Source of the DNA: Icerya purchasi
Lineage: Eukaryota > Arthropoda > Insecta > Hemiptera > Monophlebidae
NCBI GenBank assembly: GCA_039619475.1
Contig: CM077116.1
Location: 18,535,443 to 18,599,442, forward strand
Direction of reading: 5' to 3'
Length of the DNA stretch: 64,000 bases
Under the pieces are notes generated by a model that saw only the letters and a list, made by a program, of their open reading frames with translations, made no database searches and was not told where the DNA came from. Made by a program: the position numbers and the translations under genes. Of the stretch, positions 1-9,652 are shown in pieces. The stretch's first letter is position 1. The number at the start of each line of letters is the position of its first letter.

Positions 1-415
1 ATAATTTTAATAGATTGAATAAGAAAAATAACCTTGCATGTGTTGATACCAATTAGAATTTGAAAGCTCTTAACTTTCATAAATATTTTTTTTCATCACT
101 GAAAAATACCAACTTAGTCAAAAATTTAAAAGTGACAACACATGCAGTAAAAACACATCGTAATTTGGAATTAAATAAATAATTATAAGTTGACATAAAA
201 CTAACTTTAATTGTAATTACTAAATTTATATAAGGTCAGTTATTGAAGATGGAATTAGACTATGTAGAAATCGAAGGTAGAATTGTACCACTTTGTGTGT
301 TAGGATTGTTGCATATACATTTTTTTATATTCAATATTTATATATTCATTTCTGAGAATGGCATGATTTTATGAACCGAGCAAATGCTCGGTGCACTAGG
401 TATGGTGGAGCGGGG

Positions 416-888
416 AAATGTCTCAAAAACGGTTCGAGTTGTATTTACGAAATTTAGGTTTCTAGATAATCTAAGCGGTTTTAATAAATAAACCAAATTC
501 CATGTGTTTATGTTAAATAGATTTTGCGTTATTAAGGGGTTAAAAGTGGCTCCAATCAAAATAGGCTTAAAAAATCGATTGCTTGGAAAATATGTGAAAT
601 CGTAAAAATTCACTGTTTTCTGATTTTTTCCTTTATATACACACAATTACCCAGCTGGACGTCAAATTTTAACTTTCTAGGTCACCTGGAAGTGGGGTTA
701 GGTTTTTGATCTATATGTCAGTCAGTGATAAAAATGACGATTTTCAGACGTTAATATCTCAATAACCGTTTGAGTTGTATTCATGAAATTCGGGGCTTTA
801 GTCAATCAAAGCGGTTTTAACGAATAAACCAAATTTCGTGTGTTTATGTTAAATATATTTTGAGTTATTAAGGAGTTAAAAGTGGCCG
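416..888. repeat. Two diverged direct copies of a ~135-bp repeat
   Basis: A unit at about 417-553 recurs at about 752-888 in the same orientation. Shared blocks include GAGTTGTATT, AGCGGTTTTAA, AATAAACCAAATT and TGTGTTTATGTTAAAT, in the same order and nearly the same spacing. By eye the copies are about 80% alike. The DNA between them shows no coding potential. The family is not recognised. The rest of 1-1360 is AT-rich and shows nothing else I can name. Confidence 0.75.
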
Positions 889-1360
889 TGTAAATAAACA
901 AATACGGCTGCTCGCTTGAACTTGGCTTGACACGCTTTCATAATAGTTTAATTTATTTAATATATATTAAAGAAATTAGAAACAATAAATGATAAATATC
1001 TACTTAATGATATATAGTAACAGAACAATCAATGACACAATTATTAATTATTAAAAAAAAAAAAATCGCAAATATCTAATCGATTATATAAACCACAGGA
1101 ATAACCATTTAGTTCCGGTTGTGCACATTGAAATACTGCGGTGGAGAGGTGATTTTACCCGAAGTACATAGTATTCACTTTTTGTGAAATTATTAATAAA
1201 TAATTAATCGTTATTCCTATTTAGTTTGTTTTTAAATTGGTTGTGATTCCTTAGCTGGACCTGTTCTGCGTCTTTCGTATTTCTTTCCAAAAAAAAAAAA
1301 AATACCATCCCTTAACCTCCTAACTGCTGTGTAATAGTTTCTATTTCAAATTTTTGTTTC

Positions 1361-1423
1361 GGTATTTACGGTATTTACGGTATTTACGGTATTTACGGTA
1401 TTTACGGTATTTATGGTATTTAC
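1361..1423. repeat. 9-bp tandem repeat (GGTATTTAC)7
   Basis: Seven head-to-tail units of GGTATTTAC. Only the sixth differs, by one base (GGTATTTAT). The near-perfect copies point to a recently expanded or homogenised minisatellite. Confidence 0.95.
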
Positions 1424-2139
1424 TTTTTCTCCTTTTTCTAATAATTACATTTATTTCATCTGTCTATTTAATCTATTTTTCCTTCCCAATCCATAATTTA
1501 GGCCAGCTACCTATTGCAGTGAAAAATATGTAAAATACGTGATGTGTTTTCTAAAAATCGATTACCGCAGATTTGAATACGACACTGCTCGTGGCAATGA
1601 AAACCAGTACCGAGACAGCTGAAAGAGACGAGCGAGGAATTAGGTTTCCTTTCTCGGATCGCTAGCCGAATTAAAAAAATTTTACGCATTCTAATGTATT
1701 TTTAATGGAAATTTTTAAAGTTTAAATATTTAATTGTTTTTTGTGTTATTGAAATCACTTTGTTTGCTCTAACTTATGTTAATATTTATATTTTATTTAC
1801 GTTAGTTTATGCCATTATTTATTGATTTTATTTAACAGTTCCCGAAAAGTGGAAAAATTAATTGAAATTGTTAGAAACTATGAATTTTTATGTAATAAAA
1901 AGAAAATTACTTTTAGCATTTAAAAATAAAATTCAACTTGAGAATGCATAAAAAAGTAAACATAAAATAAAGGAGCAAATTGCATTTGTTTACATGTGTT
2001 TAGAAATAAACTAAAAATGTCAAACATAGGTGACAAAAAATAAAAAATAATAAGCAGAATTTAATCGTAAAGTAGAATTTACACGCTCGGAAAACTCGCT
2101 GCAGCGGATTGTTCAAAAAGACACATTTCACGTTTTACA

Positions 2140-2480
2140 TTCCTCGTTACAATGAGCAACGGACCTTTCTGTATTCACTGTTCTCTCATTGTTTCCATCA
2201 CTTGCCTGCGTTTTAGCCCCACTGCCTCGCCCCACCTTTTTTTTTGCTTTTCGCTAACTTCCTTCGCACATTATCTCCGTCACATTAAAATAGTGCACAA
2301 GTTTGCGACACTGATCATGTGTTCAACTCTTTCTATTGAATATTTTGCTCTGCACCCTAGCTTGCTGAGACCGGGGCTTCCTGCTGCTTATAGAGCTTTT
2401 TTTATTCCGTCTATGCTTTCTCTACACATTATTATTCCCGTGTTCCTTCTCGTTAGCGATATGTATTTAATCGGATTGAA
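2140..2480 (+). pseudogene. LINE C-terminal remnant (zinc-finger tail, I-like family)
   Basis: In one frame the sequence reads VCDTDHVFNSF, which matches the CDxxHxxFxC finger at the C-terminus of the LINE remnants at 42.3, 50.4 and 52.3 kb. Shortly after, in another frame, comes GLPAAY...FFIPS...PVFLLVSD. That lines up with the conserved tail of the same copies (GLPxPYxAxxILS...). The frame change and missing finger cysteine show decay. There is no upstream RNase H or RT, so this is a short fragment. The assignment rests on these two matches in the correct order. Confidence 0.45.
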
Positions 2481-2631
2481 AATAACTGATTTTTTTCTTT
2501 CCCAATTATGTCTGAGTAAAATTTCTGAATTGACGGGCGCGAAGAAGTATCCATTTGTAAACGAATTCTGAAAAAATGTTTTAAAGTATCCTTTTAATGT
2601 TAACGAATAATATATTATATATATATATGTA

Positions 2632-2920
2632 TATATTATCATTATTATCTCATCAACCATTCAGTGGGTGGGAAACCTATTCGTACATTTTAGCTGTACA
2701 GATACAGGTTGTGTACTAGTCAATTACAACGCGGGTATACACACGCAGGACTACATTTGCAACAGATATTGTGATTGTTTAATTTATCGATATATAAGTG
2801 CGGTTTCGTATGTGTCTCCTGTGTACTAATCTAGCGCGCATATGATGTTGTACGTGGTGGCTTGCCATTTCCTTCCACGATGTATATATATATTAATTAC
2901 AACGTAATTCTTAGGCTACC
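2632..2920 (-). repeat. SINE family 2 copy, head missing
   Basis: Read on the minus strand this copy contains GGAAGGAAATGGCAAGCCACC, then ATATGCGCGCTAGATTAGTA, then TCGATAAATTAAAC and CAAATGTAGTCCTGCG. The same blocks in the same order occur at 28.65-29.03 kb (minus) and 58.91-59.53 kb (plus). It ends in an AAT-rich tail near 2640. No tRNA-like head is seen. A 10-bp direct repeat, AATTACAACG, lies at 2722-2731 and 2895-2904, but homology to the 28.9-kb copy seems to run past the right one. I therefore do not treat it as a firm target-site duplication. Confidence 0.6.
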
Positions 2921-2924
2921 CCCC

Positions 2925-3100
2925 ATTCGAAAAAATGTCCCAAAAAAATGTCCCAGAAAAATGTCCCAATTTTATGTAACGTTTGTTATATTTTGTAGGA
3001 TTTTTGTTATTGTTATTTAAAAAATGTCACAATTTTATATAACGAAATATGTAACGATAAATGTAACGAAAAAATGTCTTAATATTATATAACGCGGAAG
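2925..3100. repeat. Short-period ATGTCCC / TATAACG repeat
   Basis: GAAAAAATGTCCCA-like units occur three times at 2929-2970. Three longer cycles follow, AATGTCCCAATTTTATGTAACG-like, the later ones reading AATGTCAC and AATGTCTT. A reverse-complement relative with GGGACAACTTT...GTTACGGGACAAC lies at 49.19-49.26 kb, so this is a dispersed family. Its function is unknown. Confidence 0.7.
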
Positions 3101-3277
3101 TTAAATGTTAGAATAGGACTTTTGTGGTTATGTTTTTTTTTTTTTTTTTTGTGTTGATGCCAGTAAGAATTACGTTGTAAATTTTGATCATTTTATACAA
3201 AGTATAGAAGAGAAAGAGACAGAAATGTAAGCAAGAGGGGTCAAGAGGCACGGCCCCTTGCGAGGCCAAAATGGCCG

Positions 3278-3281
<4 letters not shown>

Positions 3282-3309
<28 letters not shown>
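3282..3309. repeat. (TA)n microsatellite
   Basis: About fourteen uninterrupted TA units. From 3310 to 4000 I see only AT-rich sequence with short homopolymer runs and no coding signal. Confidence 0.95.
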
Positions 3310-3312
<3 letters not shown>

Positions 3313-4000
3313 AGCGTTATTAACAATTTTCACTTTTAGATGAAAAAAAGAGATTTTTTTTTCTAAATTTTTTAAAGTCCGTTTACGTAAGTGATGATAA
3401 CATTCGATATTTTCAGTGTACAGTAGCTTCATTGTTTAACGCCAACTGCGTTGCGGTAGCTTAGCTGACTGAATTAACATTTCGTTCCAGAAAAAAAAAA
3501 ACGGAAAAAAAATACCAACCGAGGGAGAATGTAATTAAATTTTAACATTCTATTGTAGTATAATAATTAAATTGTACTTTTTAATTAAGAGAAATGGTTC
3601 TTATTGTGTCCTCTTTTTTTATTTTTTCAAACGAGTGACACTAATGTGAATTTTAAAATGGCTCAAATCTGACATATGATTTTTTAAACGAGTTGCACTT
3701 AATGATTGCATTCCGTACATTAACATGGACTGAACTCTAATTTTCCATTTTTTTATTATTATTTTATAATTACATTTTTATAATGTATACAAATTGAAAA
3801 CTGATTTCCAGAAGATTGCCTATTTAGATTCCATAGGACGATGTTGCTTGAATTTAGCAATCAAACGACCTCAGCACAGTAATTGATCCTCGACAATTTC
3901 GCTACGCCATTAGTGTCGACAATTCGAGGTTCATATCGGTTGTACTGCAACTTACATTCTCGGCAGCGGCATTAATTTTAAACTATCTACAGTTTTGACA

Positions 4001-4160
4001 TTTTCATGTCTTTGCTTTGACACAAACCCGAAAAGCGTCGCGCGTCACGAAATGTAGCGTCACAGAAAAGTGTTACGAAAATTTCATGTCTTTACTTTGA
4101 TACGACTGATTACTAATATTTTCATTTCTTTACTTTGGCACATAAACTCGAAAAGTGCCA
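4001..4160. repeat. Three imperfect copies of a ~40-bp unit
   Basis: TTTCATGTCTTTGCTTTGACAC...CCGAAAAGCGTC at about 4001 recurs at about 4082 (TTTCATGTCTTTACTTTGATAC) and about 4118 (TTTCATTTCTTTACTTTGGCAC...CTCGAAAAGTGCC). The copies are irregularly spaced. The sequence around them is somewhat more GC-rich than the rest. Confidence 0.6.
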
Positions 4161-4325
4161 TGAAATGGAGAAGTGTTTCCTATAACGACTTGTAAACCCC
4201 TGTAACGATCGTAGGTTTGTATATTTCATACGTCATTCATTTGCTGAGCGCACTTTAGTCTCGCGTAAACCATTGCCGCGCGTACACTGCATTCCTCCAT
4301 TCCAACGTTTCCCGCGAAAAGTGTT

Positions 4326-4460
4326 ATGGATTCCGAAGAGTTTCGTAATTTAGTTCGAGAAGAGAACGGTGTAAAAAAAATAATAAGTATGAAAGAAGGC
4401 AATTTTGAAATACTTCGGACGGAAAATTATCTATTTCGACAAATTATAAACGTCGAATAA
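4326..4460 (+). CDS. Possible 44-residue small ORF
   Basis: An ATG opens a 44-codon frame starting MDSEEFRNLVREENG and ending RQIINVE before TAA. It is charged, looks hydrophilic, and has no membrane segment or known domain. It follows a locally GC-richer stretch with CGCGCG motifs, which is unusual here and could be promoter-like. It could equally be a chance ORF or part of an exon. No family was recognised. Confidence 0.2.
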   Translation: MDSEEFRNLVREENGVKKIISMKEGNFEILRTENYLFRQIINVE

Positions 4461-4796
4461 GCTTATTTTTCGTATAAACGTAGATGGTAAAAATTGTTTT
4501 TTGTTTTCTTCTTCTTTATTAAGCTGGTCATCTAAAAATCTAGAAATGTTCGCATAATTAAATCTTTGAACGGATAACAAGAATAACAGACAGAGGAGAA
4601 AAGAGCACAAGATAGAAGAAATAGGGTGGAGAGTACCTAATTAATACAAATTAGAAAAGTATAATAGGACGCTGAACGGACAAAGTCATGAAAATGTCTC
4701 ACTGTGTTGCGGACTTGTACGCAAGCTGATTTATATACTTTAATAGAACTCTGCCTGAACGTTTGTGTATGATTTAAGTTGAACTTTAAAATCTTT

Positions 4797-4808
4797 AACT
4801 TTTTTTCT
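4797..4808. repeat. 5' target-site duplication of the Jockey element
   Basis: AACTTTTTTTCT here is identical to 9196-9207, just after the poly(A) tail. The flanks diverge on the outer side (ATTAAT versus CTCTAT). The motif is T-rich, so some chance remains, but seven Ts with matching edges in exactly the expected place support a genuine duplication. Confidence 0.7.
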
Positions 4809-5004
4809 ATTAATGATTGTTATCAGTTTATGTAACAGTTGTTTGTTGTGCGTTCCGTTTACTTTTGTTTTCTTCGGAGATACATCGGTGAGTCTGTTCC
4901 GATTATTATTTCCAATTGTTCTCTTATCAGTAAATAGTTATCTCGCGTAATATTTACTACAGCGGCGTTTCATCGATGATGTAAACACACTCGCGTACTG
5001 AATT
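4809..5004 (+). promoter_or_regulatory. 5' leader / probable internal promoter of the Jockey element
   Basis: These 196 bases lie between the inferred insertion point and the ORF1 start. By analogy with other Jockey elements, an internal TATA-less Pol II promoter is expected here. The start at 4809 is inferred from the target-site duplication, not from a transcript. Confidence 0.4.
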
Positions 5005-6336
5005 ATGAGTTCAGGCAGCGGAGACACTACCGATGGCGAAATGCCGGTTTCGGAGTCTACGCCTACCTACGAGCAGTTGAATCAGATGTATTTGTTACAG
5101 CAGCAGCAAATAAAGACGTTGCAAAATACGATCGGTTCGCTGCAACAACGGATCTCTGATCTAACTGGTGAATCCGATAATACTGTCAGCACTAAATCTG
5201 CTAATGTGAAATCGGGCGTAAGACTTGAATCAAATAATACTAATTTAAATAACGCAGCAAATTTGGCTGCAAAAGTTGAGTACAAATTAAAAATTCCGCC
5301 AATATTTATCAATGGCATAAAAGAAATTACTAAATTCATGGATTATCTTTCAAAAGGTAAATGCCTAGAAAGTTCAGTGATGAAGAATCTTAGTAATGAC
5401 GAGGTGAAAATACAATGTGCAGATGAGCAAACATACCGAACATATATAAACCTATTAAACCAAATTAAGCTAGACCCCACCCTAGTTGATACTATTGGTA
5501 ATGTTGGCTTTCATACTTACCAACTGAAATCTCTCAAGCCCTATGTATTTATAATAAGACACTTACACCATTCTACTGATCCTGAGGAGATTAAAGAGGA
5601 GCTCCAAAACTTGGGGCATGTAGTAAGACGTGTCACCAATATTAAAATTGTAAAGAAGATTAACGACAAGAAATCTGTTATTAGCCTGCCACTACATAGA
5701 GTGGAACTTGAAATAAAAGAAAATAATGTAAATGTTTTTGAAATTACGCATATGCTTCATTGTCAAGTGAAAATTGAATCGCCACGTACCAAATCTTTAG
5801 AAGTGATTCAATGCAAAAGATGCCAGAAGTTCTCACACTCAAGGAACTTCTGCGAAAGGGAGCCTAAGTGTGTTAAGTGTGCAGGTAACCACATCACTGA
5901 AAACTGCAAAAAACCTAAAAAAAGCAAACCTGTATGTGCGAACTGCGGTGGTGAACACACAGCTAACTGGAAAGGGTGCTCAGTCTATCAAGAAATATTA
6001 AACCGAAAGAATGGTGCAAAAAGCTCTGCTGTTAATAGGATAAAATCTGGCAAAGATATATCCAATGCGAGCAAAAGCTGTCATACTGTTCCAGAACTAT
6101 CATATTCGCAGGTGGCCAAATCTGAATCTGATGTTAAAGCGCAAACTCAGGCATTGCCTAAGCCGCAGGAAAAATTAACTGATCTCTCTGAGAACGATAA
6201 AATTAGAAATCAGCTAGGTAACATATTAGCAATGATTGCTACTATTACAGATGAACTACAGGTAATTGGTAATCGGCTGCTAAAACTTGAGTCAAAATCT
6301 CCTCCTGTGAGCCCCAAGCGTAAAAAGGCAAAATGA
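5005..6336 (+). CDS. Jockey-type ORF1 (gag-like nucleic-acid-binding protein), 443 aa
   Basis: This is the element's RNA-binding structural protein, expected to coat its transcript and carry it to the nucleus. The N-terminus is acidic and Ser/Thr-rich. A Gln-rich segment with coiled-coil character follows (about residues 28-55, QQQQIKTLQNTIGSLQQR). A PRE/C2HC-type region spans roughly residues 185-265. Three zinc knuckles come next: C270-x2-C-x4-H-x4-C283, C289-x2-C-x3-H-x4-C301 and C311-x2-C-x3-H-x6-C325. The C-terminus has a second helical segment and ends in a basic stretch (SPKRKKAK). Knuckle count and length fit Jockey-clade ORF1 proteins. The start is the first in-frame ATG after the leader. 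The stop TGA overlaps the ORF2 ATG, which suggests ORF2 is made by reinitiation. No frameshift or internal stop is seen. Confidence 0.9.
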   Translation: MSSGSGDTTDGEMPVSESTPTYEQLNQMYLLQQQQIKTLQNTIGSLQQRISDLTGESDNTVSTKSANVKSGVRLESNNTNLNNAANLAAKVEYKLKIPPIFINGIKEITKFMDYLSKGKCLESSVMKNLSNDEVKIQCADEQTYRTYINLLNQIKLDPTLVDTIGNVGFHTYQLKSLKPYVFIIRHLHHSTDPEEIKEELQNLGHVVRRVTNIKIVKKINDKKSVISLPLHRVELEIKENNVNVFEITHMLHCQVKIESPRTKSLEVIQCKRCQKFSHSRNFCEREPKCVKCAGNHITENCKKPKKSKPVCANCGGEHTANWKGCSVYQEILNRKNGAKSSAVNRIKSGKDISNASKSCHTVPELSYSQVAKSESDVKAQTQALPKPQEKLTDLSENDKIRNQLGNILAMIATITDELQVIGNRLLKLESKSPPVSPKRKKAK

Positions 6337-8987
6337 ATACGTACACTAATATCATAACTTGGAATGCAAATGGATTGCTCCCTAAAAAAGAGGAGTTGGA
6401 GTTTTTCCTTCATGAAAATTATGTCGATATTGCACTGATCTCTGAAACTCATTTAACACCCAAATCTTACATTAAAGTTAAAGGATATACTATATATAGA
6501 TGTGATCATCCAGACGGCAAAGCGCATGGCGGTTCAGCTGTTTTGATAAAAGAAAATGTCACTCATTGGGAAAATAGTAAATATTGCACAGAACACATTC
6601 AAACTGCAATTATTACTGGGAAAATTGGTAATGTAATAACTAATGTAGCAGCGATCTATTGTCCGCCTAGGCATAAAATAAAAGAAGAGATGTTTGTAGA
6701 TCTCATTTCAAAGCTAGGACATCGATTTATCTTAGGTGGTGACTTCAATTCTAAGCATACCCAATGGGGTTCTCGCTTAGTCACCAGTAAAGGAAGAGAA
6801 TTGTTGAAAGCTCTGCAGAATACTCACTGTCATTGGATCTCATCCGGACAACCAACTTATTGGCCTGCAGATATATGTAAAATCCCCGATGTAATAGATT
6901 TTTTTATTTATAAAGGTATATCCGAAAAATATATGACAATTAGGAACTGTACTGATTTAAGTTCTGATCATGTACCAGTGCAATTAGCAATAACTAGCTT
7001 AGTAGCCAGGAAAAAGAAGGATGGATTAACCAATATGAAAACGGACTGGAACCTATTTAGAGAACTTCTTGCAAATAGGATTGACTTAAAAGTTAAGTTA
7101 AAAAATTCGAGAGATATTGATTTGGCAGTAAATAATCTTACTGAACAAATTCGGGAGTCAGCAGTGCAAGCCACACCCGAAATAAAAACCGTTGAAAAAG
7201 AAATACCATATGCAGCTGAAGTAAGAATTATGGTTAGGCAAAGGAGAATAGCTAGGAAGCGCTGGCAGACTTCCCGGAATGTTAACGATAAAAATACTTT
7301 CAACCACATTAGTAAGAAATTGAAAAGACTGATTCAGAGGACCAAATCAGAATCGTTTAATAACTATGTTCAAACTTTATCACCAAATATTGACACAAAT
7401 TATTCACTTTGGAAAGTTACTCGTTACCTGAAGAAGCCGGTATCTTATCAACCACCAATTAGGACTGAGTTTGGTACCTGGGCTAAAAGTAACGAAGACA
7501 AAGCTAAAGTCTTCGCTGAACATCTGGCCGCTGTCTTTACGCCCAACAATATTACCTCAGATGCTAACCTAAATTTAATATTTAGCAAACGACATACGGT
7601 TACTCATTTTTCACCTTTAGAAGTCGCTACAGTTATAAATAAGGCTTTAAATCCCCAAAAAGCCCCTGGAATTGATCGCATCACAGCAAGAATTATTAAG
7701 GAGCTACCGCGTAAAGGATTAATTCTGCTCACGTATATATGTAATGCGGTATTGCGGTTACAATATGTACCTTTACAGTGGAAAATAGCGAAGATAATAA
7801 TGATATTAAAACCTGGAAAGCAGCCGGAATTGTCATCATCCTATCGGCCAATATCTATATTGCCGATAATGTCCAAAGTTTTTGAAAAATTATTCTTGAA
7901 GCGCTTAAACTCTGTAATCAATGAGAATAATATCATTCCTAATTTTCAATTTGGATTCAGGCATAGTCACTCGACAATTGATCAGGTTCATAGAGTGACC
8001 GACTATGTTGAAAGTGCCTTTGAGCAAAAACAGTTTTGCCCTGCAGTATTTCTAGATATAGCGCAGGCCTTTGATAAAGTTTGGCATGAAGGCCTACTGC
8101 ACAAGCTAAACCTGCTGCTACCTGGCAACTACTGTGAGCTAATAAAATCATACTTGAAAAACAGGTTTTTTCAGGTGTACTATAACGAAGCTAAATCAGA
8201 TAAGTACGCTATAAATGCTGGCGTTCCTCAGGGCAGTGTCCTAGGGCCTGTATTATACTTGCTTTATACGTCGGATGTACCAACTGTACCAAATGCATTA
8301 GTAGCAATGTTTGCAGATGACACTGCCATCTTATTTAAAGATAAAACTCAGATAGAGGCTACTCATAAGCTACAAGAGGCTATAGATAAGCTAACTGCTT
8401 GGACGTCTCGCTGGAAAATAAAACTAAATGAGAACAAATCTACTCATGTAGTCTTTGCACTTCGCAGAACGACCTGTATTCCGGTGACGGTAAACGGACA
8501 AGCGATATTACATTCCAGCTCAACGAAATATTTGGGAATTCATCTTGATGCGAAACTTACATGGAAGCCTCATGTAAAAATGAAAGCTAAAGAAATGAAA
8601 ATTCGTATTAATAAATTGTATTGGCTGCTGGGATTTAAATCTCAGCTTAGCCTTGCAAATAAGAGGCTCCTGTATGTGGCAGTAATCAAACCTATCTGGA
8701 CATATGGTGTCCAATTATGGGGATGCACAAAGCCGACAAACAGAAAGGTAATCCAAACGGTGCAGAATAAATTGTTACGTTCCATCGCCAACGCACCGTG
8801 GTATGTAAGAAATGATACCTTGCACAACGATTTGCGGATTGAAACAATCAATGAAGCCATTGCCCGATTTGCTTTAAAACACCAGGACCGCTTACGTCAT
8901 CATGAGAATCTGGAGATGTTGGAATTGGTAGACGCATTATCTGGCAGTAGGCGACTTAAACGCCAAAAGCCACCCGACTTAATTTAA
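6333..8987 (+). CDS. Jockey-type ORF2: APE endonuclease + reverse transcriptase, 884 aa
   Basis: This is the catalytic protein for target-primed reverse transcription. The N-terminal ~225 residues form an endonuclease/exonuclease/phosphatase fold. They include TWNANGLL near the start, the SETHL glutamate, GGDFNS with D137 and N139, and SSDHVPV with D212 and H213. The reverse transcriptase spans roughly residues 450-750, with YRPISILP, FGFRHSHSTIDQ, FLDIAQAFDKVWHEG (D575), GVPQGSVLGP (from 630), FADD at 660-663 and KYLGIHLD near 733. No RNase H domain follows, which agrees with Jockey. All the catalytic residues I can place are present and the frame is open. The ATG overlaps the ORF1 stop by four bases. 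The sequence is clearly related to the broken copy at 9.65-12.16 kb, but too divergent to be a recent duplicate. Confidence 0.93.
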   Translation: MNTYTNIITWNANGLLPKKEELEFFLHENYVDIALISETHLTPKSYIKVKGYTIYRCDHPDGKAHGGSAVLIKENVTHWENSKYCTEHIQTAIITGKIGNVITNVAAIYCPPRHKIKEEMFVDLISKLGHRFILGGDFNSKHTQWGSRLVTSKGRELLKALQNTHCHWISSGQPTYWPADICKIPDVIDFFIYKGISEKYMTIRNCTDLSSDHVPVQLAITSLVARKKKDGLTNMKTDWNLFRELLANRIDLKVKLKNSRDIDLAVNNLTEQIRESAVQATPEIKTVEKEIPYAAEVRIMVRQRRIARKRWQTSRNVNDKNTFNHISKKLKRLIQRTKSESFNNYVQTLSPNIDTNYSLWKVTRYLKKPVSYQPPIRTEFGTWAKSNEDKAKVFAEHLAAVFTPNNITSDANLNLIFSKRHTVTHFSPLEVATVINKALNPQKAPGIDRITARIIKELPRKGLILLTYICNAVLRLQYVPLQWKIAKIIMILKPGKQPELSSSYRPISILPIMSKVFEKLFLKRLNSVINENNIIPNFQFGFRHSHSTIDQVHRVTDYVESAFEQKQFCPAVFLDIAQAFDKVWHEGLLHKLNLLLPGNYCELIKSYLKNRFFQVYYNEAKSDKYAINAGVPQGSVLGPVLYLLYTSDVPTVPNALVAMFADDTAILFKDKTQIEATHKLQEAIDKLTAWTSRWKIKLNENKSTHVVFALRRTTCIPVTVNGQAILHSSSTKYLGIHLDAKLTWKPHVKMKAKEMKIRINKLYWLLGFKSQLSLANKRLLYVAVIKPIWTYGVQLWGCTKPTNRKVIQTVQNKLLRSIANAPWYVRNDTLHNDLRIETINEAIARFALKHQDRLRHHENLEMLELVDALSGSRRLKRQKPPDLI

Positions 8988-9168
8988 ATATATCATTTTA
9001 AATTAACATATAGTATCACTAAGTTAGAATAAGATAGAATATTGGCAGTGGTCAATAATCTACATATACTGTGTACAGTAGCGTTTGCATTGTATTCGCC
9101 ATTGTGTTGATAATGTTAGAATAATCGGTTAATGGCCTAATAAGGCCAGTCCTGATGTAAAGATATGG

Positions 9169-9197
<29 letters not shown>
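8988..9197 (+). other. 3' UTR and poly(A) tail of the Jockey element
   Basis: About 180 bases of non-coding sequence with AATGGCCTAATAAGGCCAG (a possible GGCC-stemmed hairpin) precede a run of A at about 9171-9197. The run abuts the 3' target-site duplication. The decayed neighbour has a comparable GGCC block just after its ORF2 stop. Confidence 0.75.
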
Positions 9198-9199
<2 letters not shown>

Positions 9200-9207
9200 T
9201 TTTTTCT
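9196..9207. repeat. 3' target-site duplication of the Jockey element
   Basis: AACTTTTTTTCT, identical to 4797-4808. The first two As cannot be told apart from the poly(A) tail, so the duplication may be 10-12 bp. Confidence 0.7.
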
Positions 9208-9235
9208 CTCTATCTCTCTCCCAGCAGAACATAAA

Positions 9236-9652
9236 ATGTTTTTTCGTAATCTTGACTTTCGCGATTTGAACAGTTCATTAACTTTTTCTTGCTTTCCGAG
9301 CCAAGCTACACTTATTGAACCAAAAAACTCATTAAAATTTTTATGTCATCATTGGAATTGTACCTTTTTTGTAAAACTCGTTAACGCGGCAATTAACAAG
9401 GCGAGTGACGTTAGCAACGACACTGCAACGTACGCCTCCAAAGCTGCTGCAAATAGGGTGAACGGGGCTGCACCAGGTCGCCGCAACCTTCTGACCTAGA
9501 GTGATTCTTCTAGAATATTTAGTACGCTGCTGGATCTATTAAAATCCTTCCAAGTCCCAAAAAGAAAATTGAATAGGCTAACCGAAAGGATCGAACTTCT
9601 AGAACATACATCATCTAGTCCTTCGCCTAAGCGAAAAATACAACGGAAATGA
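9236..9652 (+). pseudogene. Decayed Jockey-type ORF1 remnant (C-terminal part)
   Basis: A frame that is open apart from one TAG at 9497-9499 runs into the start of the broken ORF2. Its last part reads LLDLLKSF, then RLTERIELLEH, then SSSPSPKRKIQRK before TGA. This mirrors the C-terminal helix and basic SPKRK end of the intact ORF1 at 5.0-6.3 kb. The zinc knuckles are absent, so the copy is 5'-truncated or rearranged. Residues before about 9400 do not align convincingly. The TGA overlaps the next ATG (ATGATGA), keeping the ORF1/ORF2 overlap layout. Confidence 0.6.

Larger units (their letters stand above)
4809..9197 (+). mobile_element. Structurally complete Jockey-clade non-LTR retrotransposon
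   Basis: A ~4.39-kb unit made of a ~196-bp 5' leader, ORF1 (gag-like), ORF2 (endonuclease plus reverse transcriptase), a ~180-bp 3' UTR and a poly(A) tail. It is flanked by a candidate 12-bp target-site duplication. Both ORFs are open throughout and overlap by four bases (ATGA), the usual termination-reinitiation arrangement in Jockey elements. Jockey-type LINEs normally carry an internal RNA polymerase II promoter at their extreme 5' end, so the leader probably includes it, but I did not find a certain initiator. This is the only transposon in the window with no visible coding lesion. Confidence 0.88.

Noticed and set aside
2152..2571. A 139-codon host protein gene with membrane segments
   Set aside because: The hydrophobicity comes from AT-rich codons. 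Parts match the C-terminus of LINE fragments elsewhere in the window in two different frames.
6968..7309. Minus-strand ORF inside ORF2
   Set aside because: Antisense shadow of the Jockey ORF2.
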